Notes: a model not told the origin generated them from the sequence alone. Shown: positions 28,313 through 36,447, counted from the first letter of the stretch. The stretch: DNA of 64,000 nucleotides from Microbacterium excoecariae (GCF_011326725.1 NZ_JAANCO010000001.1:2269115-2333114), one strand, 5' to 3'. Numbers and translations are program-made.

Positions 28313-29779
28313 ATGGTCGGCGACATCGAGGCCTTCCTGAGCGCCGTCAGCGGGATCGTGTGGGGCCCGTGGCTCCTCATCCCGCTGCTCCTCGGGACGG
28401 GGCTGTACCTGACGATCCGGCTCGGCGGGATCCAGTTCGTGCGCCTCGGAGCCGGCCTCCGGCTCGGGCTGTTCCGCCGGCGCGACGCCGACGCTGAGGG
28501 CGACATCTCGCAGTTCCAGGCGCTCACGACGGCGCTCGCGGCCACGGTGGGAACGGGCAACATCGTCGGCGTCGCGACCGCGATCGGCATCGGCGGGCCG
28601 GGCGCGCTGTTCTGGATGTGGGTGACGGGCCTCGTGGGCATGGCCTCGAAGTACTCCGAGGCCTTCCTCGGCGTGCGCTTTCGCACGACCGACGCGGCCG
28701 GCGAGAAGAACGGCGGGCCGCAGCAGTACCTCGAGCGCGGGATCCCCGGCCCCTTCGGCAAGGTGCTCGCCACCGCGTTCGCGATCTTCGCCGTCCTCGC
28801 CTGCTTCGGGATCGGCAACATGACGCAGGGCAACTCGGTCGCGGCGAACCTCGAGTCGAGCTTCGCCGTCCCGACCTGGGTCACGGGCGTCGTCCTGACC
28901 CTCGTCGCGCTCGCGGTCCTCGTCGGCGGAATCAAGTCCATCGGCCGCGTGACCGCCGGTTTCGTCCCGGTCATGATCGTCTTCTACGTCATCGCGGCGC
29001 TGTACATCCTGCTCGCGAACGTCGCCGACATCCCGGCCGCGCTGGGCACGATCTTCGCCGACGCGTTCACGGGCAGCGCGGCCGCGGGCGGCTTCGCGGG
29101 ATCCGTCCTCATCGCCGCGATCCAGTTCGGCGTCGCGCGCGGCATCTTCTCGAATGAGTCCGGCATGGGCTCGGCGGCGATCGCCGCGGCCGCGGCGCAG
29201 ACCAGCCACCCCGTGCGGCAGGGGCTCGTGTCGATGACGCAGACCTTCATCGACACGATCATCGTCGTGACGATGACCGGCCTCGTGATCGTCACGACCG
29301 GCGCCTATACGTTCACGGACGACTCGGGCGCCCAGATCGACGCGTCGCTCATGACGGGCGAGGCCTTCTCGCACGGCCTTCCCGGCGAGTGGGGCCACTG
29401 GATCGTCACCCTCGGCCTCGTCATGTTCGCGTTCTCGACGATCCTCGGCTGGGCCTACTACGGCGAGCGCAGCCTGGAGAAGCTCGTCGGACGCCGGGCC
29501 GTCGTCCCGTTCCGCGTGCTGTTCTCGCTCGTCGTGTTCGTCGGGTGCACGACGCAGCTCGGCGTCGTGTGGGCGTTCTCCGATGTCATGAACGGCCTCA
29601 TGGCGCTGCCGAACCTCATCGGGCTCCTCGTCCTCTCGGGCCTCGTCGCCCGCGAGACCCGCGCCTACCTCCGCCACGACCCGGGCCTGGTCGCCTCTCA
29701 GGCCGAGGTCGCCCGCTTCATGGAGGGCGACCCGGGCTGGGAGGCCTGGCGCGCCACCGAAGCGCCGTCACAGCCCTAA
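28313..29779 (+). CDS. AGCS-family amino acid:cation (alanine/glycine:Na+) symporter
   Basis: 488 residues, about ten to eleven membrane segments. AGCS family stretches are clear: FQALTTALAATVGTGNIVGV near residue 65, the region around GGPQQYLERGIP, GVARGIFSNESGMGSAAIAAA and GWAYYGERSLEKLVG. It imports alanine, glycine or a related small amino acid with sodium or protons. Start ATG is 4 bp after the inverted repeat in the leader. Transcription ends at the 65-bp palindrome shared with the convergent glycerophosphodiesterase gene. Confidence 0.93.
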   Translation: MVGDIEAFLSAVSGIVWGPWLLIPLLLGTGLYLTIRLGGIQFVRLGAGLRLGLFRRRDADAEGDISQFQALTTALAATVGTGNIVGVATAIGIGGPGALFWMWVTGLVGMASKYSEAFLGVRFRTTDAAGEKNGGPQQYLERGIPGPFGKVLATAFAIFAVLACFGIGNMTQGNSVAANLESSFAVPTWVTGVVLTLVALAVLVGGIKSIGRVTAGFVPVMIVFYVIAALYILLANVADIPAALGTIFADAFTGSAAAGGFAGSVLIAAIQFGVARGIFSNESGMGSAAIAAAAAQTSHPVRQGLVSMTQTFIDTIIVVTMTGLVIVTTGAYTFTDDSGAQIDASLMTGEAFSHGLPGEWGHWIVTLGLVMFAFSTILGWAYYGERSLEKLVGRRAVVPFRVLFSLVVFVGCTTQLGVVWAFSDVMNGLMALPNLIGLLVLSGLVARETRAYLRHDPGLVASQAEVARFMEGDPGWEAWRATEAPSQP

Positions 29780-29783
29780 GTCC

Positions 29784-29848
29784 AAGTCCACATTTCTCCG
29801 GTAAGTCTCCGCGGATTCCGCGGAGACTTACCGGAGAAATGTGGACTT
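29784..29848. repeat. 65-bp perfect palindrome, copy 1
   Basis: Arms of 32 bp with a single central base (29816). The arm starts AAGTCCACATTTCTCCGG and ends at GTCTCCGCGGA. It lies between the convergent AGCS and glycerophosphodiesterase genes and overlaps the last six codons and stop of the latter. It can serve as a bidirectional terminator. A copy differing by one base over the 61-bp core is at 31917-31977. Lower GC than the surrounding coding DNA. Confidence 0.9.
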
Positions 29849-30820
29849 AGGGGGCGTGAAGGCGTCGCGCGCGAGGTCGGGGTGGTCGGCGAAGATCCCG
29901 TCGAGGCCCGCGGCGACGAGCGGCGCCCACTCGGCGCGCCAGTCGCCGCGGGCCGCCGGATCCGCCGAGCTGCGGTTCCGGCGGCGCAGGAACGCGTTCT
30001 CCGGCCTCGCCGTCCAGGCGTACACGGCCAGCCCCGCGCCGCGCGCGCGCTCGAGGAACGGATCCGCCCGCCGGGGCCCCGCGATCAGCGACGCGTGCAC
30101 GCTGATGCCGTCGGCGCGCCCGGCGAGGCCCTCGACGCGCGCGAGCTGCTCCCGATACGACGGCGCCTCCCCGCCCGCGAGGAGCAGGTCGACGGCCGTG
30201 CCGGTGCGCTCGACGAGATAGACGAACGCGGCGCGGATCCCCTCCTCCCGCACGCGGTCGAGCGCGCTCTGCTCGAAGGATTCCACGACGAGGCCGCGGC
30301 GCCGCGCCTCGTCCTGCCAGCCCTCCGCGACGAGGTCGGCGGCAACGAGGCCCGGCAGGTCGATCCCGATCGACCGGAAGTACGGCTCGTGCTTCAGCTC
30401 GACGACGATGCCGACGCCCGCCTCCCGCGCGAGGGCGAGCACCTCCCGCAGCGACAGGATCGGCCAGCGGCCGTCGTACGCCGCGCTATCCGGGCGGATC
30501 TCCGGGATCCGCTCGCGGCACCTCAGACCCCGCAGCTCGTCCCACGTGAAGTCCTCCGCGAACCAGCCGTCGATCTCCACGCCCGCGAACGCCTTCCGGG
30601 TGCGGCGGTCCGCGAACTCGGGCCGGTCCGCGACGTCCGTGGTGCTCGAGATCTCGTTCTCGTGGCGGACGATCGCGACCCCGTCGCGCGTGGCGACAAC
30701 GTCCGGCTCGATCGCGCCGGCCCCCAGCGCGATCGCGAGCTCGTAGGATCCGCGGGTGTGCTCGGGCCGGTACCCGGGCGCGCCGCGGTGGCCGATGATG
30801 AGGGTCTCGGGTGCTGCCAT
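29828..30820 (-). CDS. Glycerophosphodiester phosphodiesterase
   Basis: 330 residues, GDPD TIM-barrel. LIIGHRGAPGYRPEHTRGSY carries the catalytic His 11; Glu 38 and Asp 40 in AIEPDVV bind the metal, and His 53 is in VRHENE. No signal peptide is evident, so a cytoplasmic role hydrolysing glycerophosphodiesters from phospholipid or teichoic-acid turnover is likely. A TACCCT box ends 6 nt before the ATG. The last six residues (KSTFLR) and the TAA come from the 65-bp palindromic repeat, suggesting the repeat replaced the original 3' end. Confidence 0.9.
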   Translation of the reverse strand: MAAPETLIIGHRGAPGYRPEHTRGSYELAIALGAGAIEPDVVATRDGVAIVRHENEISSTTDVADRPEFADRRTRKAFAGVEIDGWFAEDFTWDELRGLRCRERIPEIRPDSAAYDGRWPILSLREVLALAREAGVGIVVELKHEPYFRSIGIDLPGLVAADLVAEGWQDEARRRGLVVESFEQSALDRVREEGIRAAFVYLVERTGTAVDLLLAGGEAPSYREQLARVEGLAGRADGISVHASLIAGPRRADPFLERARGAGLAVYAWTARPENAFLRRRNRSSADPAARGDWRAEWAPLVAAGLDGIFADHPDLARDAFTPPKSTFLR

Positions 30821-30826
30821 CCCCCG

Positions 30827-30832
30827 AGGGTA
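30827..30832 (-). promoter_or_regulatory. -10 box (TACCCT), leaderless type, for the GDPD gene
   Basis: TACCCT ends 6 nt before the ATG at 30820. Confidence 0.4.
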
Positions 30833-30885
30833 GGGCTGCCCCGAAAATTCCGCATGAACACAGCGCGGGCATAGCCGTCGGCCGA

Positions 30886-30891
30886 TATCGT
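30886..30891 (+). promoter_or_regulatory. -10 box (TATCGT) for the Bax inhibitor-1 family gene
   Basis: TATCGT in the divergent gap; the leader of about 45 nt contains AGGAG roughly 13 nt before the ATG at 30943. Confidence 0.35.
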
Positions 30892-30942
30892 GGACCCACC
30901 GCGCACACGCGCGACCCAGAAACCAGGAGTGTGACCACAGCT

Positions 30943-31842
30943 ATGGCCAGCGCCGGATTCAACAACCCGTACTTCACGCAGGACCGCGCCCCCAGCGCGT
31001 ACCCGACGCCCCTCTCCCCCGACCAGGCCGCACAGCAGCGCCAGGCGGCCCAGGCGCCGCACGCGGGCGAGCAGGCGCACATCGAGGGCATGTACGCCGC
31101 GCCGTCGGCGGGCACCCCGCAGACCGGCCGCATGACCTACGAGGACACGATCGTCAAGACGGCGATCCTCTTCGTCGTCATGCTCGCGGTCGCGGCCGTC
31201 AGCTGGATCATCACGCTCGGCGGCTCGCTGTCGGCGACGACGGCTACCTCGTTCAACATGGTCCCGATGATCGTCGGCGCGCTCGGCACGCTCGTCATCA
31301 GCCTCGTCATCGCGTTCAAGAAGACGGCCTCGGTCGGGCTCGTGATCGCCTATGCGGTCGTCGAGGGCCTGTTCGTCGGCGGCATCTCGGCGTTCTTCGA
31401 GTTCCTCTACCCGGGCATCGTGATCCAGGCGGCGCTCGCCTCGGTCGCCGTGATCGCCACGACGCTCGCGCTGTTCGCGAACGGCAAGATCCGCGCCTCG
31501 GCCCGCATGACGAAGATCGTCCTCATCGCGATGATCGGCTACGCGGTCTTCTCGCTCCTCAACGTCGTCCTGATGATGTTCGGCGTCTTCCCCGAGGGCA
31601 TGGCGTTCGGCCTGCGCTCGGCCGAGATCTTCGGCATCCCGCTCGGGCTGATCCTCGGCGTCGTCGTCGTCCTCATGGGCGCCTACATGCTCGTGCTCGA
31701 CTTCGACGCGATTCAGCGCGGCGTCCGCAACGGCGCGCCCGCGAAGCTCGCGTGGCAGGCTGCCTACGGCATCCTCGCGACCGTCGTGTTCATCTACATC
31801 GAGATCCTCCGCATGATCGCGATCCTGCGCGGCAGCGACTAA
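30943..31842 (+). CDS. Bax inhibitor-1/YccA-family membrane protein
   Basis: 299 residues. A Gln/Ala/Pro-rich cytoplasmic N-terminus (1-65) precedes seven membrane segments, from TIVKTAILFVVMLAVAAVSWII to ILATVVFIYIEILRMIAIL. FDAIQRGVRNGAPAKLAWQAAYG near the end is typical of the bacterial BI-1/YccA-like family, some members of which are pH-sensitive calcium leak channels. ATG 30943 is chosen; a GTG at 30931 directly abuts the AGGAGT and is too close to use it. A 17-bp hairpin terminator follows. Confidence 0.88.
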   Translation: MASAGFNNPYFTQDRAPSAYPTPLSPDQAAQQRQAAQAPHAGEQAHIEGMYAAPSAGTPQTGRMTYEDTIVKTAILFVVMLAVAAVSWIITLGGSLSATTATSFNMVPMIVGALGTLVISLVIAFKKTASVGLVIAYAVVEGLFVGGISAFFEFLYPGIVIQAALASVAVIATTLALFANGKIRASARMTKIVLIAMIGYAVFSLLNVVLMMFGVFPEGMAFGLRSAEIFGIPLGLILGVVVVLMGAYMLVLDFDAIQRGVRNGAPAKLAWQAAYGILATVVFIYIEILRMIAILRGSD

Positions 31843-31850
31843 CCTGCGCC

Positions 31851-31898
31851 GCACGCAGAAGCGCCCGTCCGGTCCGCCGGGCGGGCGCTTCTGCGTGC
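31851..31898 (+). terminator. Terminator after the Bax inhibitor-1 family gene
   Basis: 17-bp perfect arms (GCACGCAGAAGCGCCCG and complement) with a 14-nt loop that can itself pair CCGG/CCGG. Confidence 0.75.
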
Positions 31899-31916
31899 GC
31901 CCGGGGACGCGCCTAT

Positions 31917-31977
31917 GTCCACATTTCTCCGGTAAGTCTCCTCGGATTCCGCGGAGACTTACCGGAGAAATGTGGAC
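31917..31977. repeat. Long palindromic repeat, copy 2
   Basis: Same element as 29784-29848. 25-bp perfect arms starting GTCCACATTTCTCCGG, then one mismatch (T at 31942 where copy 1 has G) and the shared CGGATTCCG centre. Here it sits downstream of an already complete terminator and upstream of the DUF4956 gene, so termination is not its only plausible reason for being there. Confidence 0.9.
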
Positions 31978-32064
31978 TTACACCGGCCGAGCGGCGGGGC
32001 CGGGAGCGATTCATCACTTCGACCGCGCGCGGGCATAGGAACCGCATAGGGAGCGGGCGTTACC

Positions 32065-32086
32065 TGAAGGTGAACGAAAGGTGAAC
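32065..32086 (-). promoter_or_regulatory. PHO-box-like pair of 11-nt direct repeats
   Basis: On the minus strand two abutting units, GTTCACCTTTC (32086-32076) and GTTCACCTTCA (32075-32065), match the GTTCACC core and 11-nt period of actinobacterial PhoP sites. They overlap the ribosome-binding site of the DUF4956 gene. Another pair of 11-bp-spaced repeats (GCATAGG at 32033 and 32044) lies just upstream. The duplicated AAGGTGAAC could also simply be a doubled ribosome-binding sequence. Confidence 0.45.
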
Positions 32087-32089
32087 GCC

Positions 32090-32686
32090 ATGTCCGACGT
32101 CTCGATGCTCCTCATCGACCTCGCCGCAATCGCGGTCCTGACCCTCGCCATCTACTTCCGCCGACACCGCCGCCGCGACCTCGTCGTCGCGTTCGTCGGG
32201 GTCAACATCGGCGTGTTCGCCGTGAGCTGGGTGCTCGGCACGACGGGCGTCGCCGCCGGTCTCGGGCTCGGGCTGTTCGGCGTGCTCTCGATCATCCGGC
32301 TCCGCTCGACCGAGATCTCCCAGCGCGAGGTCGCGTACTACTTCGCGGCCCTCGCGATCGGTCTCATCACGGGACTGACGACGTCGTTCAGCGTGACCGC
32401 GACCGTGCTCGTCGCAATCGTCGTGGGCGCCCTGGCCGTCGTCGACCACCCGGCCCTGTTCGCGTCCTACCGCCACCGCACGGTGCAGCTGGACGAGGCC
32501 GTGGGCGACGAGGACGCGCTGCGGGCCGCGCTCGAGGACCGGCTCGGCGGGCAGGTCCGCAGCCTCACGGTGCAGCACCTCGACTTCGTCAACGACACGA
32601 CCCTCGTCGACGTCCGCTACCGCGCCCATCGCCGCACCGGCCCCGCCCGCCGCCGCGCGGCCGCCCGCCAGGCGGTGGCCGCGTGA
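32090..32686 (+). CDS. DUF4956 membrane protein of a polyphosphate-polymerase-like locus
   Basis: 198 residues from the ATG at 32090, which has GAAAGG 8 nt upstream; an in-frame GTG at 32081 lacks that spacing. About five membrane helices (5-22, 31-50, 52-67, 83-98, 102-117) include the DUF4956 hallmark FGVLSIIRLRSTEISQREVAYYF at 63-85. A cytoplasmic C-terminal domain (about 120-180) and a basic tail follow. DUF4956 proteins co-occur with VTC-domain proteins. Its stop overlaps the GTG of the VTC gene, so the two are translationally coupled. Biochemical role unknown. Confidence 0.88.
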   Translation: MSDVSMLLIDLAAIAVLTLAIYFRRHRRRDLVVAFVGVNIGVFAVSWVLGTTGVAAGLGLGLFGVLSIIRLRSTEISQREVAYYFAALAIGLITGLTTSFSVTATVLVAIVVGALAVVDHPALFASYRHRTVQLDEAVGDEDALRAALEDRLGGQVRSLTVQHLDFVNDTTLVDVRYRAHRRTGPARRRAAARQAVAA

Positions 32687-33465
32687 GCGCCCCGGGCATC
32701 GTCGGCCGCCTCGACGCGATCGGCCTCGACGAGCTCGTGGGCCAGGCCGAGCTGCTCACGCGCGTCGACCGCAAGTACGTCCTCACGCGGGCCGAGGCGG
32801 ATCGCGTCCTCGCCGCCGTCGACCCCGCGACGCGGGTGCTGGAGATCGACGGCGCGCGCGGATCCGCCTACGGCACCATGTACTTCGACACCCCCGACCT
32901 CCTCAGCTATCACCTCGCGGCGCACGGTCGCCGGCGCCGGTTCAAGCTGCGCGCGCGGCACTACGTCGACACCGACGCCGCCTTCCTCGAGATGAAAACG
33001 CGCGGCGCGCGCGGCACGACGGTGAAGGAGCGGATCCCCCACCCCGCCGACGCCGCGGACACGCTGACGCCGGAGGGCAGGGCGTACGCGGCGGAGGCGG
33101 TCGCCGGCCTCGGGCTCGGCGCGCACGTCGCCGACGAGCTCGCCCCGACACTCCACACCGCCTACCGGCGCACGACGCTCCTCCTCCCCGAGGGGGCGCG
33201 CGCGACGGTCGACACGGAGCTGGCGTGGGCCGACGCCTGGGGCCACCGCATGCAGCCGGGAGACCTCGTGATCGTCGAGACGAAGTCGGCCGCGCAGGCC
33301 TCCTCGCTCGACCGCCTGCTGTGGCGCGCGCGGATCCGCCCTGCACGCATCAGCAAGTTCGCCACGGGACTCGCGGCGCTCCGGCCCGACCTCCCTTCCC
33401 ACAAGTGGAACCGCATCATCCGCACCCATTTCCTCCGCGGCGCGAGCGCCGCCCTCGCCGCCTGA
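32683..33465 (+). CDS. VTC-domain polyphosphate polymerase-like protein
   Basis: 260 residues, essentially one VTC catalytic domain of the TTM (triphosphate tunnel) fold. Tunnel motifs are present: RVDRKYVL (28-34), GTMYFDT (64-70), RFKLRARHY (86-94), FLEMKTR (101-107), Lys 115, IVETKSA and ISKFATGLA. Yeast Vtc4 makes polyphosphate with such a domain. No membrane segment is seen, so it should act on the cytoplasmic side, next to the DUF4956 membrane protein whose stop it overlaps (GTGA). The family in bacteria is annotated polyphosphate polymerase mainly by homology. Confidence 0.88.
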   Translation: MSAPGIVGRLDAIGLDELVGQAELLTRVDRKYVLTRAEADRVLAAVDPATRVLEIDGARGSAYGTMYFDTPDLLSYHLAAHGRRRRFKLRARHYVDTDAAFLEMKTRGARGTTVKERIPHPADAADTLTPEGRAYAAEAVAGLGLGAHVADELAPTLHTAYRRTTLLLPEGARATVDTELAWADAWGHRMQPGDLVIVETKSAAQASSLDRLLWRARIRPARISKFATGLAALRPDLPSHKWNRIIRTHFLRGASAALAA

Positions 33466-33482
33466 CGCAAGGAGACACCGCC

Positions 33483-35054
33483 ATGACTCGCCCCACGCCC
33501 CCTCGCCGCCTCCGGGCCGCCTCCGGCCTCGGCCTCACCTTCGCGCTCGCCGTCGCGGCGCTCACCGGCTGCTCCGCCCTTGCCTCGGCGGAGGCGGAGA
33601 CCGAATCCGCCGCCACCGGCACCGCGTCGGCGTCCGCGTCCGACGCGTCGTCGGCGTCCGAGTCGGCCACGTCGTCGTCCGACGTGTCGACGCCCGCCGG
33701 CGTCTCGGAGATCATCGCCGCGAACTCCGACCAGACCGTCGTGAACGACGACGAGTGGTCGGAGGCCGACGCGGTCGACATCGCGCTCGACGGGACGACC
33801 GCCACCACCTCCTCGGAGAACGTCGTCGCCGCGGAGGGATCCGTCACGATCACCGCCGCGGGCGTCTACCGCCTCACGGGCGACTTCGACGGCGTCGTGG
33901 CGATCGACGCGCCGGAGGACGCGCAGGTCGTGCTCATCCTCGACGGCGTCTCGATCGAGACGGCCGACCAGGCCGCGATCGGCGTCGTCTCCGCCGACGA
34001 CGTCGCGATCGTCCTGGCCGACGGATCCGAGAACACCGTGACGTCCACCGGGACCTACGCGGACAGCGCGGACGCGAACGCCGCGATCTGGGCCGACACC
34101 GACCTCACGATCAGCGGCACGGGCGCGCTCGCGGTCGAGGCCGGCGCGAACGACGGCATCACGAGCAAAGACGACCTCGTCATCCTCTCCGGCTCTCTCG
34201 AGATCACGGCCGCCGACGACGGCGTGCGCGGCACGGACTCGCTCACGGTGCGCGGCGGCGATATCGCCATCGACGCCGGCGGGGACGGGCTGAGGTCCGA
34301 CCAGGAGGACGACGACACCCAGGGGTGGGTGCTCGTCGAGGGCGGGACGCTCGACGTCGAGGCCGGATCCGACGGCATCGACGGCTACACCGACGCGATC
34401 GTCACGGGCGGCGAGGTCACGATCGCCTCCGAGGAGGGCATCGAGGCGGGCACCGTCGCGATCGGCGGGGGCACGATCTCGCTCACCACGACGGACGACG
34501 GCATCAACGGATCCGCCGGCACCGCCGACGACACCGCCACGAGCGACGAGTTTGCGGGCGGCATGGGCGGCGGTGGCATGACCGACACGGGCGAGTACGT
34601 GCTCCTCGCGGGCGGGGAGATCACGATCGACGCGGAGGGCGACGGGCTCGACTCGAACGGATCCCTCGACATCACGGGCGGAACGACGATCGTCCTCGGG
34701 CCGACGAACGGCGGCAACGGCGCGCTCGACACGAACGGATCCCTGACGATCTCGGGCGGGACCCTCCTCGCGCTCGACTCGGGGGGCATGTCGGGCTCGC
34801 CCGCCACGGATTCGGCGCAGGCGTGGGTCGCGGCGACGGCGTCGGGATCCGCCGGCTCGACGGTCCAGATCCTCGCCGCCGACGGGACGGTCCTGTACGA
34901 GGCGGATGCGACGAAGACCTTCGGCGCCCTGGTCTTCTCCAGCGCCGACGTCGTCGCGGGCGAGACATACTCCGTGACGGTTGACGGCGCCGAGGTCGCC
35001 TCCGCCGCGACGGGCCAGGCCCTCGCGGGCGGCATGGGCGGCGGCCCCCGCTAA
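33483..35054 (+). CDS. Cthe_2159-type (carbohydrate-binding domain) beta-helix lipoprotein
   Basis: 523 residues from the ATG at 33483 with AAGGAG upstream. Lipoprotein signal ending LTGC (Cys 30) and a Ser/Ala-rich tether (31-75). The rest is a series of rungs such as DGIDGYTDAIVTGGEVTIAS, DDGVRGTDSLTVRGGDIAID and GDGLDSNGSLDITGGTTIVL, rich in Asp, Gly and Asn. The founding protein Cthe_2159 is a calcium-binding right-handed beta-helix reported to bind acidic polysaccharides. It lies 17 bp after the VTC gene, so it is probably the secreted partner of the DUF4956-VTC pair. Confidence 0.85.
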   Translation: MTRPTPPRRLRAASGLGLTFALAVAALTGCSALASAEAETESAATGTASASASDASSASESATSSSDVSTPAGVSEIIAANSDQTVVNDDEWSEADAVDIALDGTTATTSSENVVAAEGSVTITAAGVYRLTGDFDGVVAIDAPEDAQVVLILDGVSIETADQAAIGVVSADDVAIVLADGSENTVTSTGTYADSADANAAIWADTDLTISGTGALAVEAGANDGITSKDDLVILSGSLEITAADDGVRGTDSLTVRGGDIAIDAGGDGLRSDQEDDDTQGWVLVEGGTLDVEAGSDGIDGYTDAIVTGGEVTIASEEGIEAGTVAIGGGTISLTTTDDGINGSAGTADDTATSDEFAGGMGGGGMTDTGEYVLLAGGEITIDAEGDGLDSNGSLDITGGTTIVLGPTNGGNGALDTNGSLTISGGTLLALDSGGMSGSPATDSAQAWVAATASGSAGSTVQILAADGTVLYEADATKTFGALVFSSADVVAGETYSVTVDGAEVASAATGQALAGGMGGGPR

Positions 35055-35088
35055 GCCCGGCCCCGTCCGGGCTAGCGGCGGGGGCCGC
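35041..35088. terminator. Bidirectional terminator overlapping two gene ends
   Basis: AGCCCGG / CCGGGCT inner stem with a 6-nt loop, extended by GCGGCCCCCGCT pairing across a 3-nt bulge. It contains the stop codons of both convergent genes. Confidence 0.65.
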
Positions 35089-36370
35089 CCTCCTCGATCA
35101 CGCGGTCGAGGAGGCGGCGCACGACCTGCGGGTCCTGGCGGATGCCGTCGTGCTCGAACTCGTTCGTCACCCAGAAATGCATGTTCGGAACGGCGTCGCG
35201 CGTCGCGAGCGCGAACTCGATCGGCACGAACATGTCGTCGTGGTACATCGCCGCCGCGACGGGGACCTCGTTCGCGGCCAGGCGTGCGCGGTCGTAGAGC
35301 TCGGGGTGATCCTCGCGCTCGTGCAGCGCGTGGGCCGCGTCGCGGAAGGGCCGGAGCGAGGCGACCTCGTCGAACTGCCAGGGGAAGAACATCTCCCCCG
35401 TCATCGGCACGGGCCGCCCCGCGGCGACCTCCTCGTCCGCGTCGAACCCGCCGATCTCCGCGCGGATCCGGTGGGCCGCCCAGCGCGTCGCGCCGGCGCC
35501 GTCGGCGTAGATCTCCTCCTGCAGCACGGCGTACAGCGGGTTGCCCCAGTACTGCGTGCGCTGGTCGACGCCGTCGAGGAACGCGTCGCTCAGGCGCCCG
35601 GACGGCAGGATCGCGCCGTCGAGGAGCCACAGGAGCCGCTCCATGCCGGGCCCCATGCCGAAGTCGATCCCCAGCGTCTGGAGGCGGCGGGCCGAGAGCC
35701 GGTCGCCGCTCGGCAGCGTGACGGTGTCGTTCTCGACGAGGTCCACGATCGCGGGGAGCGTCTCGACGTGCTGCGGGTACCGGCGGTAAAACTCGGCCGT
35801 CTTCCGGGCCGTGCGCGGCAGCGTGTTGCGGTAGATCTCCTCGGCCGAGGGCGCGATCGAGGTGATGCCGCCCGTCACGTAGGCCGCCTCGAGCGCGTCC
35901 GGCGCGAACGACAGGTAGCTGAGCGTGAGGAAGCCGCCGTAGCTCTGGCCGAGGGTCTGCCACGGCCGCCCCCCAAACAGCTCCCGGCGCACGTGCTCGG
36001 CGTCCGCGACGATCTGCTCGGCGCGGAACAGGCGCAGGAAGTCCGCGGCCTCCTCGGCGCCCATTCCCGCGATCGTGGCGGCCTCCACGCGCGAGGAGCG
36101 CCCCGTGCCGCGCTGGTCGAGCAGCAGCACACGGTGCGTCTTCAGCGCCTCGTGGATCCATCCCTCGCCCGGCATCGGGCGCGGGCCGGCGCCGCCCGGG
36201 CCGCCCTGGAGGAAGACGAGCACGGGCGCGTCCTCGCCGCCCGGCCGGATCACCTCCCGCGCGAACACGTCGATGTGGCGGCCGTCGTCGGGCCGGGCCC
36301 AATCCAGCGGCGCGGACAGGGTGTGGTCGCGCACGCGGAGGCCGCGCAGGGAGAACTCGTGGGTCGTCAT
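35072..36370 (-). CDS. Alpha/beta-hydrolase, S33 proline-iminopeptidase type
   Basis: 432 residues from the ATG at 36370. The oxyanion motif LQGGPGG is at 54-60 (HGGPG-type with Gln), LLLDQRGTGRS at 82-92, and the nucleophile Ser 143 in GQSYGGF. The expected catalytic His is in NEFEHDGIR near the C-terminus. No signal peptide, so cytoplasmic. It probably removes N-terminal proline or another residue from small peptides; exact specificity is unclear. A longer in-frame start (36397) lies within the divergent promoter region and is not favoured. Confidence 0.86.
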   Translation of the reverse strand: MTTHEFSLRGLRVRDHTLSAPLDWARPDDGRHIDVFAREVIRPGGEDAPVLVFLQGGPGGAGPRPMPGEGWIHEALKTHRVLLLDQRGTGRSSRVEAATIAGMGAEEAADFLRLFRAEQIVADAEHVRRELFGGRPWQTLGQSYGGFLTLSYLSFAPDALEAAYVTGGITSIAPSAEEIYRNTLPRTARKTAEFYRRYPQHVETLPAIVDLVENDTVTLPSGDRLSARRLQTLGIDFGMGPGMERLLWLLDGAILPSGRLSDAFLDGVDQRTQYWGNPLYAVLQEEIYADGAGATRWAAHRIRAEIGGFDADEEVAAGRPVPMTGEMFFPWQFDEVASLRPFRDAAHALHEREDHPELYDRARLAANEVPVAAAMYHDDMFVPIEFALATRDAVPNMHFWVTNEFEHDGIRQDPQVVRRLLDRVIEEGGPRR

Positions 36371-36404
36371 CGTCCCATTTTCTCGCGCCCCCGGCATCCG
36401 TGAA

Positions 36405-36420
36405 GCGTACAGTTGTACGC
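36405..36420. promoter_or_regulatory. TetR-type operator palindrome over the -10 of the MFS gene
   Basis: Perfect 7-bp arms GCGTACA-GT-TGTACGC. TACAGT (36408-36413), a good -10 hexamer for the MFS gene, lies inside the palindrome, so a bound repressor would block transcription. The TetR-family gene at 37786-38463 is the nearest candidate regulator. Confidence 0.6.
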
Positions 36421-36447
36421 ATCGTCCCTTCCTGCTCCCGGAGCACC

